A program made the position numbers and the translations under genes. Of a stretch of 64,000 bases of DNA, positions 19,467 through 30,335 are shown in pieces. This stretch comes from Psychromonas sp. psych-6C06. GTDB taxonomy: Bacteria; Pseudomonadota; Gammaproteobacteria; Enterobacterales; Psychromonadaceae. The DNA lies in assembly GCF_002835465.1 (NCBI RefSeq), contig NZ_PIZM01000002.1, positions 486,398 through 550,397 of the forward strand, in the 5' to 3' direction. Numbering within the stretch: the first letter of the stretch is position 1; each line of letters starts with the position of its first letter. The notes under the pieces are model-generated. The model did not search any database and was not told where the DNA came from. It worked only from the letters and a program-made list of their open reading frames with translations.

Positions 19467-21443
19467 TTAATTAAGCGACTGATAGCCTTCAGCTTGTAAT
19501 GCTTGCTCTGCTTTAAGCAACTCACTTTTATCCCCTTGCAATAGCACGACATCCCCCGCTTTAAATTTTGTTTTTTCGGTGACTGCAACTTCTTCACCAC
19601 TACTTCGGTTTAGCGACTTAATAACCACGCCATTAAAATTAAATTGAACCACTAAACTACCGATAAAGTCAGAGGCTTGCGGTAGCGTAACTGCATGTAA
19701 CTTTTCAATCGTCCAGAGGCCTTTTTCAGCACGGCTATCTTGGCCATAATAGAAGCCATGTAAATGTTGATATTTGGTTTTTCTTTCACAGTCGAGTCGC
19801 TTTAGTATCTTTTTATGGGGGATTCCAGAAAGATATAATACATGCGCTACTAGCATCAAACTTCCTTCTAACACTTCAGGTACAACCTCAGTGGCACCAG
19901 CCTCATGTAGCTCATCTAAGCCCTTATCATTTTTAGTCCTCACTAATACTTTAACATCGGCATTGAGGGCTCTAATTTGTGCTAAAAGTGCTAAAGAGCG
20001 CTTTAAATCATTAAAAGTGATAATTAACAGTTTAGCCTTCTCAATCCCGGCGATTAAAAGAATCTCACGGCGACTGGCATCACCAAACTCGACCTGCTCT
20101 CCGCCCTCACGAGCTTCTTTAACGCGCATAGGATCCCTATCCAACACGATAAAGGGTAATGATTCAGTACGTAAAAACCGTGAAACTATCTGCCCTACGC
20201 GACCATAACCACAGATAATAGTGTGATCTGAAAATTGTCCCGGCAAGGTTTTTTGAAAGCGAAAAACTTTCTCATAATGATGTAAGGCTTCACGCGTTAT
20301 TACCTGACTATATTTCACCAATAGCGGTGTTAACGACATGCTAATCACCCCTGTTGCAATCAATAAAGAGGATAATTGCCCACCAATTAATTCATATTTG
20401 CTGGCCAAAGCAACTAAAATAAAACCAAATTCGCCCATCTGAGCGAGTGCAATACCAACGCCTAGCGAGGTCGTTATCTTTTCATTCATGATTAATGCGG
20501 CTAGAGTGATTGTAATCATTTTCGCAATCATCATGCCAAACACCATCAGTAACAACACGCCAAGGTTGTCGCGTAAAATATCAAAGCTCAGTAAGGTACC
20601 AATAGAGATAAAGAAAATCGCCATTAATATATCTTTAAAAGGACGAATATCGGCAGCTAATTGATGACGATAATGGCTTTCAGCTAACATCATTCCGGCA
20701 AGAAACGCACCGAGTGCCATCGACAATCCAAGGAATTGTGTAAACCAAGCGGCTAACAGCGTTACAAATAGATTAGATAGGATAAAGATTTCATCGAAAC
20801 GTACTCTGCCCATTTCATCAAAAAATTTTGGCAATACCCATCGACCAATAGCGAGTAACACGATTACTGCAAACGCCCCTTTTACAAACGCGATTGAAAG
20901 AGGCATAACTAACCCTGATTCCATTCCCGGCATTGCAATAATAGGAATAATGATTAAGAAGGGAACCACAGCGAGATCTTGAAATAGCAAAATCGCAATT
21001 GCTAATTTGCCCGTCTGCGAATGCAACTGTTGCTGATCCGTTAATACTTTGACAATTATAGCTGTCGATGACATGGTCAAAATGCCTGCAACCGTAAAAG
21101 ATTGTTGCCAAGTCATCGTAAATAACTGACAGATAAAGTAGAACAACAGAAAAGAAACGATAACCTGTAAAGCCCCTAAACCAAAAACAGAACGTCGCAT
21201 CTCAATTAACTTATTGAGAGAAAACTCTAACCCCAATGAAAACATTAAAAACACAATACCGAATTCCGCAATCAATTCTATCTCATGATATGAACCTAAG
21301 AAATTAAGCAATGAAGGGCCAAGCATAAACCCAGTAAATAGGTAGGCAATAATATTGGATAGGCGTAAGCGTCTAAACACAATTACGCTGATAATTGCAC
21401 AACATAGTAATAATAAAAGATCAGTTAACACAGAGCTAAACAC
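19467..21443 (-). CDS. KefB-type monovalent cation:proton antiporter (CPA2) with RCK domains
   Basis: The 658-aa inner-membrane protein has about 12 TM segments of the Na/H exchanger fold (about 1-390; SMALGAFLAGMMLAESHYRH and FFISIGTLLSF resemble KefB/KefC/YbaL). A TrkA-N/RCK Rossmann domain follows (about 408-530; IICGYGRVGQIVSRFLR, VLDRDPMRV, VEFGDASRREILL), then a TrkA-C domain (about 565-655). Such proteins export K+ or exchange it for H+, often gated by ligands on the RCK domain. Whether it is glutathione-gated is not visible, and no kefF/kefG ancillary gene is adjacent. It could equally be called YbaL-like. Confidence 0.9.
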   Translation of the reverse strand: MFSSVLTDLLLLLCCAIISVIVFRRLRLSNIIAYLFTGFMLGPSLLNFLGSYHEIELIAEFGIVFLMFSLGLEFSLNKLIEMRRSVFGLGALQVIVSFLLFYFICQLFTMTWQQSFTVAGILTMSSTAIIVKVLTDQQQLHSQTGKLAIAILLFQDLAVVPFLIIIPIIAMPGMESGLVMPLSIAFVKGAFAVIVLLAIGRWVLPKFFDEMGRVRFDEIFILSNLFVTLLAAWFTQFLGLSMALGAFLAGMMLAESHYRHQLAADIRPFKDILMAIFFISIGTLLSFDILRDNLGVLLLMVFGMMIAKMITITLAALIMNEKITTSLGVGIALAQMGEFGFILVALASKYELIGGQLSSLLIATGVISMSLTPLLVKYSQVITREALHHYEKVFRFQKTLPGQFSDHTIICGYGRVGQIVSRFLRTESLPFIVLDRDPMRVKEAREGGEQVEFGDASRREILLIAGIEKAKLLIITFNDLKRSLALLAQIRALNADVKVLVRTKNDKGLDELHEAGATEVVPEVLEGSLMLVAHVLYLSGIPHKKILKRLDCERKTKYQHLHGFYYGQDSRAEKGLWTIEKLHAVTLPQASDFIGSLVVQFNFNGVVIKSLNRSSGEEVAVTEKTKFKAGDVVLLQGDKSELLKAEQALQAEGYQSLN

Positions 21444-21732
21444 TCCCTTAGAAGATCTCCGTCATATTTTTAACGCAGAAAATGTCAAATGCTCGCAACA
21501 GAAAATTCTCTTCCTCAACAGAAAAAAACATAAACAAAAGTTTTTGACACTAGCTGTATCGAGCTTTTGTTTAAAATTAGACGCTTACACTAATCCTACA
21601 AGCATAGTAAAAATAGAAAAATAATGGTCATTTACGAACAAATTTTTAATTGGCATGAATACTGCTTTGACTCTAAACAGGCGCAATTTATGAGCAATTT
21701 CGCAATATCATATTTTAAAAAAGGAGGCCATT

Positions 21733-22614
21733 ATGAAGGCAACAACACACACTACATTAGTAGGCCACCCTACTGATAATAAAGTGTTTAACCTAGTATC
21801 AAGTGGTTTAACTCTGAGCAATGAAAGCAAAGTAACATGTTTAGAGCTGTTACAGGAAAGCTTAGATCTTAAAGATCTTCTGACAAATTTTGCCTCTATA
21901 GTGGCAAGAATTATCCGCCCATTTAATGTTCGATTTCAGTCGGCTAATGGTTTATTTAGCTTAAATAACCATGAAAAGTACCATTTTAGCAATACTTATA
22001 ATTTGCCACTTTCATCCAAATGCCCACGCATTGGATCGATTACTTATCAAAGTAATCAACCATTAAGCATGGCAGAAAGTAAACAGCTGATTGAACTGCA
22101 CGAACTGTTAGTGCCTAATTTGCGTCATGCGCTTAAATTTGCAGAGTTAAATGCATTAGTTTTTAAAGACCATCTAACCAATGTTGGTAATCGCGCTTAT
22201 TACGATGAAAGCTTACAACGCGCCATTGAACAAAGTAGTCGAGGCCATCAATCGCTGTCTTTGATGGTATTTGATATTAATGACTTTAAGCCTATTAATG
22301 ATCAATTTGGCCACTTAAAAGGAGATAAAGTATTACAGCAATTTGCCGCTATTCTGACTAAAATTATTCGTAGTTCAGACATGGCATTTCGCTTAGGTGG
22401 GGATGAATTTGTACTTATTTTACAGCCAGGTGATCAACATTCGGTTAATAAAATTAGTGAGCGCTTATTAGTAGAGATACAACATACGCCTTTTTTAACA
22501 GAACTTAACTTTTCTGCCAGCATGGGATATGCGCACTGGCAAATGGGAGAGGATGCAAAAGTACTTTTTGAAAATGCCGATAAAAAACTCTATATTGAAA
22601 AGGCAAATAAATAA
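21733..22614 (+). CDS. Soluble diguanylate cyclase (GGDEF)
   Basis: This 293-aa protein has no TM segment. The N-terminal part (about 25-140) looks like a small, poorly conserved sensory domain ending in a helix that leads into the GGDEF domain (about 150-290). The active-site motif GGDEF is at 222-226 and an intact inhibitory-site RxxD (Arg213-Asp216) sits five residues before it, so it should make cyclic di-GMP and be feedback-inhibited. FDINDFKPINDQFGH and DHLTNVGNR are also typical. There is no EAL domain. A strong AAGGAGG ribosome-binding site precedes the ATG. Confidence 0.93.
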   Translation: MKATTHTTLVGHPTDNKVFNLVSSGLTLSNESKVTCLELLQESLDLKDLLTNFASIVARIIRPFNVRFQSANGLFSLNNHEKYHFSNTYNLPLSSKCPRIGSITYQSNQPLSMAESKQLIELHELLVPNLRHALKFAELNALVFKDHLTNVGNRAYYDESLQRAIEQSSRGHQSLSLMVFDINDFKPINDQFGHLKGDKVLQQFAAILTKIIRSSDMAFRLGGDEFVLILQPGDQHSVNKISERLLVEIQHTPFLTELNFSASMGYAHWQMGEDAKVLFENADKKLYIEKANK

Positions 22615-22651
22615 AGCCTCAGCCGGTGAATCAATTAATAAATTTACCGGT

Positions 22652-23974
22652 TTAGGCTTTCCATTTAGAAGAACATATACGCAACTGCTTTGAATAAACA
22701 GATTCACACTGAAACAAGCTAGTTGCTTCGACTAACTCACCATTAATAAAGACAAAAGGGAGTCGATCGCGCAACCAAGGGGCAAGATGATGCTCATGAA
22801 ATAGTTTTTTGATGGTGCGCTTTTTATCTCTCCCAATGGGTCGACAACTAAAGCCCTTTGGTAAATCAGACCTAAAACAGATATCTACCTGATATCTCTC
22901 ATCTAGATATCCAGACTCTGCATTAATGTGAAATCTGAAATCCCCAGCTTTAATTTTTAAAGGGTTTGTCGCATGCCAACTAACCCGTTGAGCTTCGCAT
23001 GTAACTTTATTTTTACTCACTAGGTATAACTCATCTCGATAACGGCATACATTATAGCCCTGCAAACTAATTTGTGGCATTGCATCTTGCTGTGCTATCA
23101 CAACATCTTGCCAAATAGCCGCTAATTGTTTGGTAGAAGGATACGTTAACCCATTCTGTTTAAACCAATGACGTATGACATTACATCGCCTAACTTGAGA
23201 AAGGTTTTTAAGCAATTGAATTCGAAGTGATTTTAATTTAGAGTTACACGATTTAAAATCATCAACAGTTATTTCATCTATGAGTTGTTGTTGACTTTGG
23301 CAATGTATCGCACTTCGAGCCACTGTTTTGGTAATTGCAGGCCAGCGCGCTTTTAACAGTGGCGTAATACTTTGACGGATAAAGTTACGATCAAACTGTT
23401 GATCCTGATTACTCTCATCTTCTACCCATGTTAATGAGAATTGTTGCGCATAATTACTTAATTGCTCACGCGAAAAGTCTAATAAGGGACGCACAAGATA
23501 GCCCATCGATAAACATTGTTTGCCAACAATCCCTTGCAAGCCAGTTAACCCTGCACCACGTTTTAAAGCGAGTAGTACCGTTTCGAGCTGATCATCCTGA
23601 TGATGTCCGGTCACTAAGTAGTGATCTTTGCTCATCGCATGTGTAAGTGCTTGATAGCGTTTATCTCTGGCTAATGCTTCAAGACTTTCGCCATTTTTTT
23701 TATCGAGTGTCACTTTGCTAAAAATAAATGGAATCCCCAAAGAAGCACAAGTGATACGACATTGTTCAGCCCAATCATCAGCATAAGGGCTTAGCCCATG
23801 ATGAATATGCTGAGCAACAACATTACAATTTTCCAAACGTGAAAAAAGGTGCAGTAATACCATTGAATCCAGCCCTCCACTAAGCGCTATTTTAAACTGC
23901 GCCTGCGTGGGAGCTAACAACGCGAGCTGCGCCTTAAAAGCGATGAAGACATCATGATTGTTAACCTCTTCCAC
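22652..23974 (-). CDS. tilS: tRNA(Ile)-lysidine synthase
   Basis: TilS attaches lysine to C34 of the CAU-anticodon tRNA(Ile), so that it reads AUA. The 440-aa protein has the PP-loop SGGLDS at 32-37, the ATP-pyrophosphatase core (HIHHGLSPYADDWAEQC, TGHHQDDQLETVLLALKRGAGLTGLQG) and C-terminal domains including a TilS_C segment (GFSCRPIGRDKKRTIKKLFHEHHLAPWLRDRLPFVF). It lies 20 bases after dnaE on the same strand and is probably co-transcribed. accA, which usually sits between dnaE and tilS, is not here. Confidence 0.96.
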   Translation of the reverse strand: MEEVNNHDVFIAFKAQLALLAPTQAQFKIALSGGLDSMVLLHLFSRLENCNVVAQHIHHGLSPYADDWAEQCRITCASLGIPFIFSKVTLDKKNGESLEALARDKRYQALTHAMSKDHYLVTGHHQDDQLETVLLALKRGAGLTGLQGIVGKQCLSMGYLVRPLLDFSREQLSNYAQQFSLTWVEDESNQDQQFDRNFIRQSITPLLKARWPAITKTVARSAIHCQSQQQLIDEITVDDFKSCNSKLKSLRIQLLKNLSQVRRCNVIRHWFKQNGLTYPSTKQLAAIWQDVVIAQQDAMPQISLQGYNVCRYRDELYLVSKNKVTCEAQRVSWHATNPLKIKAGDFRFHINAESGYLDERYQVDICFRSDLPKGFSCRPIGRDKKRTIKKLFHEHHLAPWLRDRLPFVFINGELVEATSLFQCESVYSKQLRICSSKWKA

Positions 23975-23994
23975 TTGATTATCCTTTCTTGCGC

Positions 23995-26900
23995 TTAACC
24001 ATTTACATGATCAAAATGTAAACAGACATTCTCTTCACCAACGAGTTTAGCGAGAGCAAAAAGAAGATCATCCGTTGGCGTGACCGCCCACGATAAACCT
24101 AAACTAAGTTCGGCTTGAGCAGTCGCATTGGTATATTCAATAAATACCGGACATACGCCTCCCATCGCAGGTTCAAGCACATTTTGTAGCTGTGTTTGAA
24201 ACGGCTCACTATTATCACTAACGTTAATATTATCAGCATGGACTTTGAGACGTAATTTTGAAGCAAAGCGTTCACGAGCTTGCTCTATGCTCATCACTTC
24301 ACGTGCATTCATTTTTAAGCCACCGTTAAAAAAGTCTTCGCTAACTTGCCCCTGTAAAATGATCACGTTATCGGTCACAAGAAGTTCTTCATACTGATCC
24401 AATAAATCGGCAAAAACCGTTATTTCTAAACGCGCACTTTTATCATCAAGAGTAATGATGCCCATTCGTTTACCTGCTTTGGTCACCATCACACGCATAC
24501 CAAGAATCAGCCCTGCTATACGGCTATTTTGACCACGCCGATTAGGGCTAAGCTCCCCTATTTTAGTACAATGGAAAGAGCGAATATGCGTTTCATATTG
24601 ATCTATCGGGTGCCCTGTTAGGTATAAGCCTAAGGTCTCTTTTTCTCCCGCTAGCCATTGTTTCTCTGGCCACTTTTCAACGGTCGAGAATTTATTTTCT
24701 ATCTCTTCACTATCGGTTGTTAATACACCAAACAGATCCGTTTGCCCATAAGATTCCGCTTTTTTATGTTGAATAGCAGCTTCTAAGGCACTCGGTAAGT
24801 TAGCCATTAAGGCGGCACGGTGTGGCCCTAAATTATCCAAAGCACCAGCGAGAATTAGCTTCTCTAGGATACGCTTACCACAGCGCTTAAGGTCTATTCG
24901 AGTACAAAAATCAAATAGGTCTTTAAATTTACCGCCCTCTGTACGCGCTTCAATAATGGCATCAACAGGCGCTTCACCAACGCCTTTAATCGCCCCTATT
25001 CCATAAATAATGCGTTGATTTTTATCAACATTAAATTTGAATAAACCTTCGTTAACATCAGGTGGACATAAGTTCAGCCCCATACGCTGACATTCTGCCA
25101 CCAGAATAACCACTTTATCAGTGTTATCCATATCCGCAGACATAACAGCTGCCATGAAGTAAGAGGGGTAAAAAGTTTTCATCCACAAAGTTTGATAAGA
25201 AACCAACGCATAAGCAGCTGAGTGCGATTTGTTGAACCCATAGCCGGCAAATTTTTCTACTAAATCGAAAATTTTCATGGCTAGCTCGCCATCAACCCCA
25301 TTTGCAATAGCCCCTTCTTCGAAGGTAGCACGTTGCTTCTCCATCTCTTCCGGTTTTTTCTTACCCATTGCACGACGTAGCATATCTGCGCCACCGAGTG
25401 TATAACCCGATAGAACTTGGGCAATTTGCATTACCTGCTCTTGATAAAGAATAATTCCGTAGGTTGGCTCAAGAATGCCCTGTAAAGATTCATGTTGCCA
25501 CTTTTCATCAGGGTAAGAAACAACCTCACGACCATGTTTACGTTCGATAAAGTTATCTACCATGCCCGACCCTAATGGCCCAGGCCTAAAGAGGGCTACT
25601 AAAGCGATCATATCTTCGAAACAGTCAGGCTGTAATCGGCGAATAAGATCCTTCATACCACGCGACTCTAACTGAAATACAGAGGTCGTTTCATAACGTT
25701 TTAATAATTCAAAACAGAGTGGCTCAGTAAGGCTGATGCGTTCAATATCGATTAGATCCTTACCATCCTCCTTATTGTGAGCATTAGCCATGTCGATTGC
25801 CCACTGCACAATTGTTAGCGTACGTAACCCTAAGAAGTCAAACTTAACAAGTCCCGCGGTTTCAACATCATTTTTGTCATATTGCGTAACCGGATTGTTC
25901 CCTTCATCATCACAATACAGCGGTGAGAAATCGGTTATCGTGGTCGGCGAGATAACAACCCCCCCCGCATGTTTACCCGCATTACGAATGGTACCTTCAA
26001 GAGTACGACACATATCAATTAAGTCGCGCACTTCTTCACTGCCATCGTAACGCTCCTGTAAACGAGGCTCTTCGACAAAAGCTTTGGTGAGTGTCATGCC
26101 AGGCGTCGGAGGAATTAATTTGGAGATTCCATCGACAAAGCCATAGGGATGCCCCAGTACACGCCCAACATCTCGAATAACCGCCTTCGCAGCCATGGTA
26201 CCAAAAGTGATGATCTGTGATACCGCATCACGACCATAAAGTTCCGCTACATGGTCAATTACCTCATCACGTCTATCCATGCAGAAGTCGATATCAAAAT
26301 CGGGCATAGAGACACGTTCAGGGTTCAAAAATCGCTCGAACAGAAGCTCTAATTCAAGCGGATCAAGATCGGTAATTTTAAGCGCATAAGCAACCAATGA
26401 ACCAGCACCACTACCACGGCCTGGGCCAACAGGAATATTGTTATCTTTACTCCATTGAATAAATTCCATTACGATCAAAAAGTAACCGGGGAACCCCATG
26501 GTATTGATAACGTCTAGCTCTATCTGCAATCGTTCATCATAAGGTTTACGAATAGCAGCAAAGTCAGGGCTATCTTTGTCAAAAAGAAACTCAAGACGAG
26601 CCTCTAAGCCTTCCTTAGAAACATCACAGAAAAATTCCTCAATCGCTTTACCACCGGTTGGAAAATCTGGTAAAAAATACTCCCCAAGACGGAGGGTGAC
26701 ATTACAACGTTTCGCTATTTCGACACTGTTTTGTAACGCTTCTGGAATATCAGAAAAGAGCTCACACATCTCCTCTTCACTGCGCAGATATTGTTCAGGG
26801 CTATACTCCTTCGGGCGACGATCATCGCCTAATGTAAACCCTTGGTTAATACATACACGAATATCATGCGCATCAAATAAGTTTTCATCGGCAAAAACCA

Positions 26901-27522
26901 CTTGATTGGTCGCCACCACAGGCAGTTGATATTTTGTCGCCCAATCAAGCGCAAGATGTAGATAAACTTCTTCATCAACACGGTTGGTGCGGATTAATTC
27001 AAGGTAATAGCGTTGTGGGAAGTGTGTTTGATAAAATTGCGTGATTTCAGCTGCAATATCTTCATGCCCTTTAAGCAAAATTTTACCGAGATCCCCCTCC
27101 TTCGCACCAGATAATAATAATACGCCTTGATTGTGCTCAATAAGCCAATCTTGTTCGATAACAGCACGTCCACCAATATGCCCTCGCAAATACGCTTTTG
27201 AAATAAGCTCAGTGACATTTTTATAGCCGTCATTGTCCATAGCAAGCGCTGTTAAACGAAACTGCTCGCCCCCTAGTAATTCACTCTGCACCCAAAAATC
27301 TGCACCAACAATTGGCTTAATCCCAGCACCATGAGCTGCACCGTAAAATTTAACGAGGCCACAGAAATTAGTTTGGTCGGTTAGTGCAAGTGCAGGCATA
27401 TTCATTGCGGCTGTTTTAGCGACTAAAGGCTTAACTTTAGTCAGCCCATCTACCATCGAGAAATCACTATGAACGCGCAGATGAATAAATTTTGGATCAG
27501 GTTTCATAACTAATTCGGACAT
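23995..27522 (-). CDS. dnaE: DNA polymerase III alpha subunit
   Basis: This is the replicative polymerase catalytic subunit, 1175 aa from the ATG at 27522 ([20 protein letters not shown]), near E. coli's 1160. That start has TATGGAAA upstream; the longer frame adds 16 unrelated residues. It has an N-terminal PHP domain ([14 protein letters not shown]), the catalytic palm with the aspartates of [32 protein letters not shown], the [12 protein letters not shown] segment, a helix-hairpin-helix region and an OB-fold ([26 protein letters not shown]). Together with rnhB and lpxB upstream it keeps the usual order. Confidence 0.98.
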   Translation of the reverse strand: MSELVMKPDPKFIHLRVHSDFSMVDGLTKVKPLVAKTAAMNMPALALTDQTNFCGLVKFYGAAHGAGIKPIVGADFWVQSELLGGEQFRLTALAMDNDGYKNVTELISKAYLRGHIGGRAVIEQDWLIEHNQGVLLLSGAKEGDLGKILLKGHEDIAAEITQFYQTHFPQRYYLELIRTNRVDEEVYLHLALDWATKYQLPVVATNQVVFADENLFDAHDIRVCINQGFTLGDDRRPKEYSPEQYLRSEEEMCELFSDIPEALQNSVEIAKRCNVTLRLGEYFLPDFPTGGKAIEEFFCDVSKEGLEARLEFLFDKDSPDFAAIRKPYDERLQIELDVINTMGFPGYFLIVMEFIQWSKDNNIPVGPGRGSGAGSLVAYALKITDLDPLELELLFERFLNPERVSMPDFDIDFCMDRRDEVIDHVAELYGRDAVSQIITFGTMAAKAVIRDVGRVLGHPYGFVDGISKLIPPTPGMTLTKAFVEEPRLQERYDGSEEVRDLIDMCRTLEGTIRNAGKHAGGVVISPTTITDFSPLYCDDEGNNPVTQYDKNDVETAGLVKFDFLGLRTLTIVQWAIDMANAHNKEDGKDLIDIERISLTEPLCFELLKRYETTSVFQLESRGMKDLIRRLQPDCFEDMIALVALFRPGPLGSGMVDNFIERKHGREVVSYPDEKWQHESLQGILEPTYGIILYQEQVMQIAQVLSGYTLGGADMLRRAMGKKKPEEMEKQRATFEEGAIANGVDGELAMKIFDLVEKFAGYGFNKSHSAAYALVSYQTLWMKTFYPSYFMAAVMSADMDNTDKVVILVAECQRMGLNLCPPDVNEGLFKFNVDKNQRIIYGIGAIKGVGEAPVDAIIEARTEGGKFKDLFDFCTRIDLKRCGKRILEKLILAGALDNLGPHRAALMANLPSALEAAIQHKKAESYGQTDLFGVLTTDSEEIENKFSTVEKWPEKQWLAGEKETLGLYLTGHPIDQYETHIRSFHCTKIGELSPNRRGQNSRIAGLILGMRVMVTKAGKRMGIITLDDKSARLEITVFADLLDQYEELLVTDNVIILQGQVSEDFFNGGLKMNAREVMSIEQARERFASKLRLKVHADNINVSDNSEPFQTQLQNVLEPAMGGVCPVFIEYTNATAQAELSLGLSWAVTPTDDLLFALAKLVGEENVCLHFDHVNG

Positions 27523-27545
27523 ACTATTTCCATAGGATAAAGATA

Positions 27546-27709
27546 AATAACGCGATAAGGCTATAAGCAATAAGCTGTAAGGCTATAAAGCCAGAAGGCG
27601 AGAAGGTTAAAAGCTATAAGGCTTGAAGCATCCCAGCCTTCCAGCCTTTCCTACTTTCCAGCCTTCAAGCTCTCTAGCATTCCAGGCTTTCCTACTTTCC
27701 AGCCTTCAA
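27546..27709. repeat. Degenerate AAGGCT/AGCCTT repeat tract between rnhB and dnaE
   Basis: The spacer is built of words like AAGGCTATAAGC, AAGCTGTAAGGCTATAAAGCCAG and CCAGCCTTC. A 25-base unit (GCCTTTCCTACTTTCCAGCC, then TTCAA) at 27644-27668 recurs with one change at 27685-27709, a period of 41 bases. The last copy overlaps the rnhB stop codon (27706-27708). The left half is rich in AAGGC and the right half in GCCTT, so the tract could fold on itself. Related words occur at 4985-5093. Confidence 0.7.
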
Positions 27710-28320
27710 AGAAGCCCTAATACTTTCTTAACGGGCTTAAAGCTTTTGCGGTACTCATCAATTGCACCATATCTTTCTAAAGCTTCAAAGTGCGCTTTAG
27801 TCGGGTAACCTTTATGTTTAGCAAACCCATATTCAGGGTATCGAGCATCTAATTCTTGCATCTCTCTATCACGCGTTACTTTGGCAATAATCGAGGCTGC
27901 GCTTATCTCTGCCACTCGTGAATCGCCTTTGACAACCGCTTCACTTGGCATATTAAGCGCAGGGCATCGATTTCCATCAATAAATACAAATTCAGGTTGA
28001 ATAGTTAACCCCTCAACGGCACGTTGCATAGCAAGCATGGTCGCGTGCAAAATATTAATATCATCAATTTCAGAGGGAGAGGCACGGCCCACAGAGATAC
28101 ATAACGCTTTTTCTTGAATCTCATCAAACATCAAGGCTAATTTTTTTTCACTTAACTTTTTAGAGTCGGCAAGGCCAGCAATGGGATTTTTAGCATCAAG
28201 AATAACCGCAGCGGTGACGACATCACCAACCAAGGGGCCTCGTCCTACTTCATCAACACCTGCGACTAATTGTACATTAGGGTATATAACCGCTTCAAAC
28301 TCAGTATTTGTCTTAGCCAT
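27706..28320 (-). CDS. rnhB: Ribonuclease HII
   Basis: RNase HII cuts RNA in RNA-DNA hybrids and starts removal of single ribonucleotides. The 204-aa protein shows [20 protein letters not shown] (the first two acidic catalytic residues), [21 protein letters not shown], and a later conserved segment [16 protein letters not shown]. The start overlaps the lpxB end by 8 bp, as is common in the lpx operon. The final codons and stop lie inside a degenerate intergenic repeat, so the C-terminus (KKVLGLL) may have been set by repeat insertion. Confidence 0.96.
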   Translation of the reverse strand: MAKTNTEFEAVIYPNVQLVAGVDEVGRGPLVGDVVTAAVILDAKNPIAGLADSKKLSEKKLALMFDEIQEKALCISVGRASPSEIDDINILHATMLAMQRAVEGLTIQPEFVFIDGNRCPALNMPSEAVVKGDSRVAEISAASIIAKVTRDREMQELDARYPEYGFAKHKGYPTKAHFEALERYGAIDEYRKSFKPVKKVLGLL

Positions 28321-29461
28321 TTTTATTCTCTATTAAGTTCACCACTGCTTGTGCGGCTTGTTTATCAGCATCACATTTAATACGTTGATGTAATTCAGTG
28401 AATATTTCAATCATCTGTTCACTACCACCTTCGATCAACCTCTCTAACTCATGCACCATATTATCAACGGTGCAATCATATTGACTGAGCTCTTTTACCA
28501 CTTCTTTATCAGCAATCAAATTAGGCAAGGAGGTATATTTGACACTTGATAGTGATTTCGCAATGACATAGGTTAATGCACTGACTTTATAAGCTACCAC
28601 CATCGGCGCTTTTGCTAACATTGCCTCTAAGGCGGCAGTTCCTGATGCCAATAAGACCAGATCCGCAGATTGTAAAACGTCACTAGAATGACCATCAAAG
28701 AGCGTGATGGGAAGATCTGGGGCGATCTCTGCTATCTGTGCCATAAACTGTTGCTTACGACGATCATTCACCATCGGCACAATAAAATGGTATTCAGGAT
28801 ATTTACGATGAATTATTTTCGCTGTTTCTAAAAACAGTGGGCCTAATACGCCCACTTCCGCTTTACGGCTACCCGGCAATATAGCGAGTAACTTTTGCTC
28901 CTTCACTAACGATAGTCTTGATCGCGCATGTTCTTTTTCGCGAATAATAGGTAATTGATCTGCAAGGGTATGACCCACAAACTGACACGGAACATTAAAC
29001 CGGTCATAAAAAGCTTTTTCAAAGGGTAAAAAAGCTAATACCAAATTTGTTGCTTTGGCAATTTTATGAATACGCCACTGCTTCCACGCCCATACGGAAG
29101 GGCTGACATAATGAATAGTTTTAATGCCCTGAGCCTTTAATTTCAACTCAACAGTTAAGTTAAAATCGGGCGCATCAATGCCGATAAAAATATCAGGTGG
29201 GTTGTTAATAAAGTGTTCAGTAATCGATTTACGAATTGAAAGAATACTTCGTAACTTACCCAATACTTCAACAAACCCCATTACAGAAAGCGCCTCTAAA
29301 GGATGTAATGCTTTACACCCCTGAGCAAGCATTTTAGGCCCTGCAATTCCTTCAAAAATGGCATCAGGGTAATGAATTTTAAGTGCTTTAATTAAACCTT
29401 CACCTAGAATGTCACCCGATGCTTCACCCGCAATTAAACCGATTCGTAATGGCTTACCCAT
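28313..29461 (-). CDS. lpxB: Lipid-A-disaccharide synthase
   Basis: LpxB is a peripheral inner-membrane GT19 glycosyltransferase that joins UDP-2,3-diacylglucosamine and lipid X to form the lipid A disaccharide. The 382-aa protein has [17 protein letters not shown] at the N-terminus, the conserved [15 protein letters not shown] segment (here [14 protein letters not shown]), FVGHTLAD and [14 protein letters not shown] [11 protein letters not shown], plus [22 protein letters not shown]. Its ribosome-binding site is weak. A terminator-like hairpin lies in the 73-base gap before it, so its expression may be lower than that of lpxA. Confidence 0.97.
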   Translation of the reverse strand: MGKPLRIGLIAGEASGDILGEGLIKALKIHYPDAIFEGIAGPKMLAQGCKALHPLEALSVMGFVEVLGKLRSILSIRKSITEHFINNPPDIFIGIDAPDFNLTVELKLKAQGIKTIHYVSPSVWAWKQWRIHKIAKATNLVLAFLPFEKAFYDRFNVPCQFVGHTLADQLPIIREKEHARSRLSLVKEQKLLAILPGSRKAEVGVLGPLFLETAKIIHRKYPEYHFIVPMVNDRRKQQFMAQIAEIAPDLPITLFDGHSSDVLQSADLVLLASGTAALEAMLAKAPMVVAYKVSALTYVIAKSLSSVKYTSLPNLIADKEVVKELSQYDCTVDNMVHELERLIEGGSEQMIEIFTELHQRIKCDADKQAAQAVVNLIENKNG

Positions 29462-29486
29462 AATTTTTTACTCATAAAATATTCTG

Positions 29487-29513
29487 AAAAAAAAAGGCTC
29501 TAATGAGCCTTTT
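29487..29513 (-). terminator. Terminator-like hairpin inside the lpx operon (lpxA-lpxB gap)
   Basis: On the minus strand AAAAGGCTC-ATTA-GAGCCTTTT is a nine-pair stem followed by further T (nine T in a row in total). It has the form of a standard intrinsic terminator but lies between lpxA and lpxB, genes of one pathway. It would act as a partial attenuator of lpxB, rnhB, dnaE and tilS unless a promoter lies in the remaining 25 bases. Confidence 0.75.
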
Positions 29514-29534
29514 TATAAAGTCTAAGAAGCAAAT

Positions 29535-30335
29535 TTAGCGCACAATACCACGACTATCTTCACTCAAAAAGTCATGTAATACTTTCAATTCAGGACAATC
29601 CTGCGCTTTGGAAGCAATTATATTTTTCGCTTCTTCTAAACTATTTCCATCTCGGCATAGGGCTTTGTAAGCGCGTTTTATTTCCATAATAGCAGCACTA
29701 CTAAAACCACGTCGTTTTAGTCCAACAGAGTTAATCCCCTGCGCCTGAACATAATTCCCTGAAGCCATAAAGTAAGGAGGAATATCTTTATTTACCGCAG
29801 AACAACCACCAATCATGGCGTATTCACCAACACGGGTAAATTGATGCAATGCAGATAAACCACCAATAATGACATTGTTTGCCAGCTTAGTATGACCTGC
29901 AAGCGTGGCATTATTAGATAAGATTATGTTATCGCCAAGAATACAATCATGTGCGACATGTACGTATGCCATCAATAAATTGTTATTGCCAATCTTAGTG
30001 GTACCTTTGTCCTGAGCTGTACCACGATGAATCGTACAACTTTCACGGAATACATTATTATCTCCGATCTCTAAAAAGGTTTCTTCACCATCATATTTTA
30101 GATCTTGGCAATCTTCACCCACTGAGGCGAATTGAAATATTTTATTGCCTTTACCCATTTTAGTTGGGCCGTTCACCACTACATGTGGTGCAATCCAACA
30201 ATTTTCACCGATTTCAACACGCGCACCGATGATGGTATAAGGCCCGATCTCCACATTAGCAGCAATACTTGCTGTTTCATCAATAATTGCTGTAGGGTGA
30301 ACTTTTGCTGTTTCGTGAATATTGTTATTAGCCAT
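29535..30335 (-). CDS. lpxA: UDP-N-acetylglucosamine acyltransferase
   Basis: LpxA transfers a 3-hydroxyacyl chain from ACP to UDP-GlcNAc O-3, the first step of lipid A synthesis. The start chosen is the ATG at 30335 ([19 protein letters not shown]), which overlaps the fabZ stop in a TAATG arrangement and has AAGAGAG upstream. It gives 266 aa (E. coli 262). The left-handed beta-helix hexapeptide repeats run from about 10 to 190. The catalytic-His region is LMAYVHVAHDC. The C-terminal helical domain follows (RRGFSSAAIMEIKRAYKAL). Confidence 0.97.
   Translation of the reverse strand: MANNNIHETAKVHPTAIIDETASIAANVEIGPYTIIGARVEIGENCWIAPHVVVNGPTKMGKGNKIFQFASVGEDCQDLKYDGEETFLEIGDNNVFRESCTIHRGTAQDKGTTKIGNNNLLMAYVHVAHDCILGDNIILSNNATLAGHTKLANNVIIGGLSALHQFTRVGEYAMIGGCSAVNKDIPPYFMASGNYVQAQGINSVGLKRRGFSSAAIMEIKRAYKALCRDGNSLEEAKNIIASKAQDCPELKVLHDFLSEDSRGIVR

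Noticed and set aside
21444-21732. TTGACA at 21544 as the -35 of the diguanylate cyclase gene
   Set aside because: No acceptable -10 lies 16-18 bases downstream; the TAAAAT further on is spaced at about 22.
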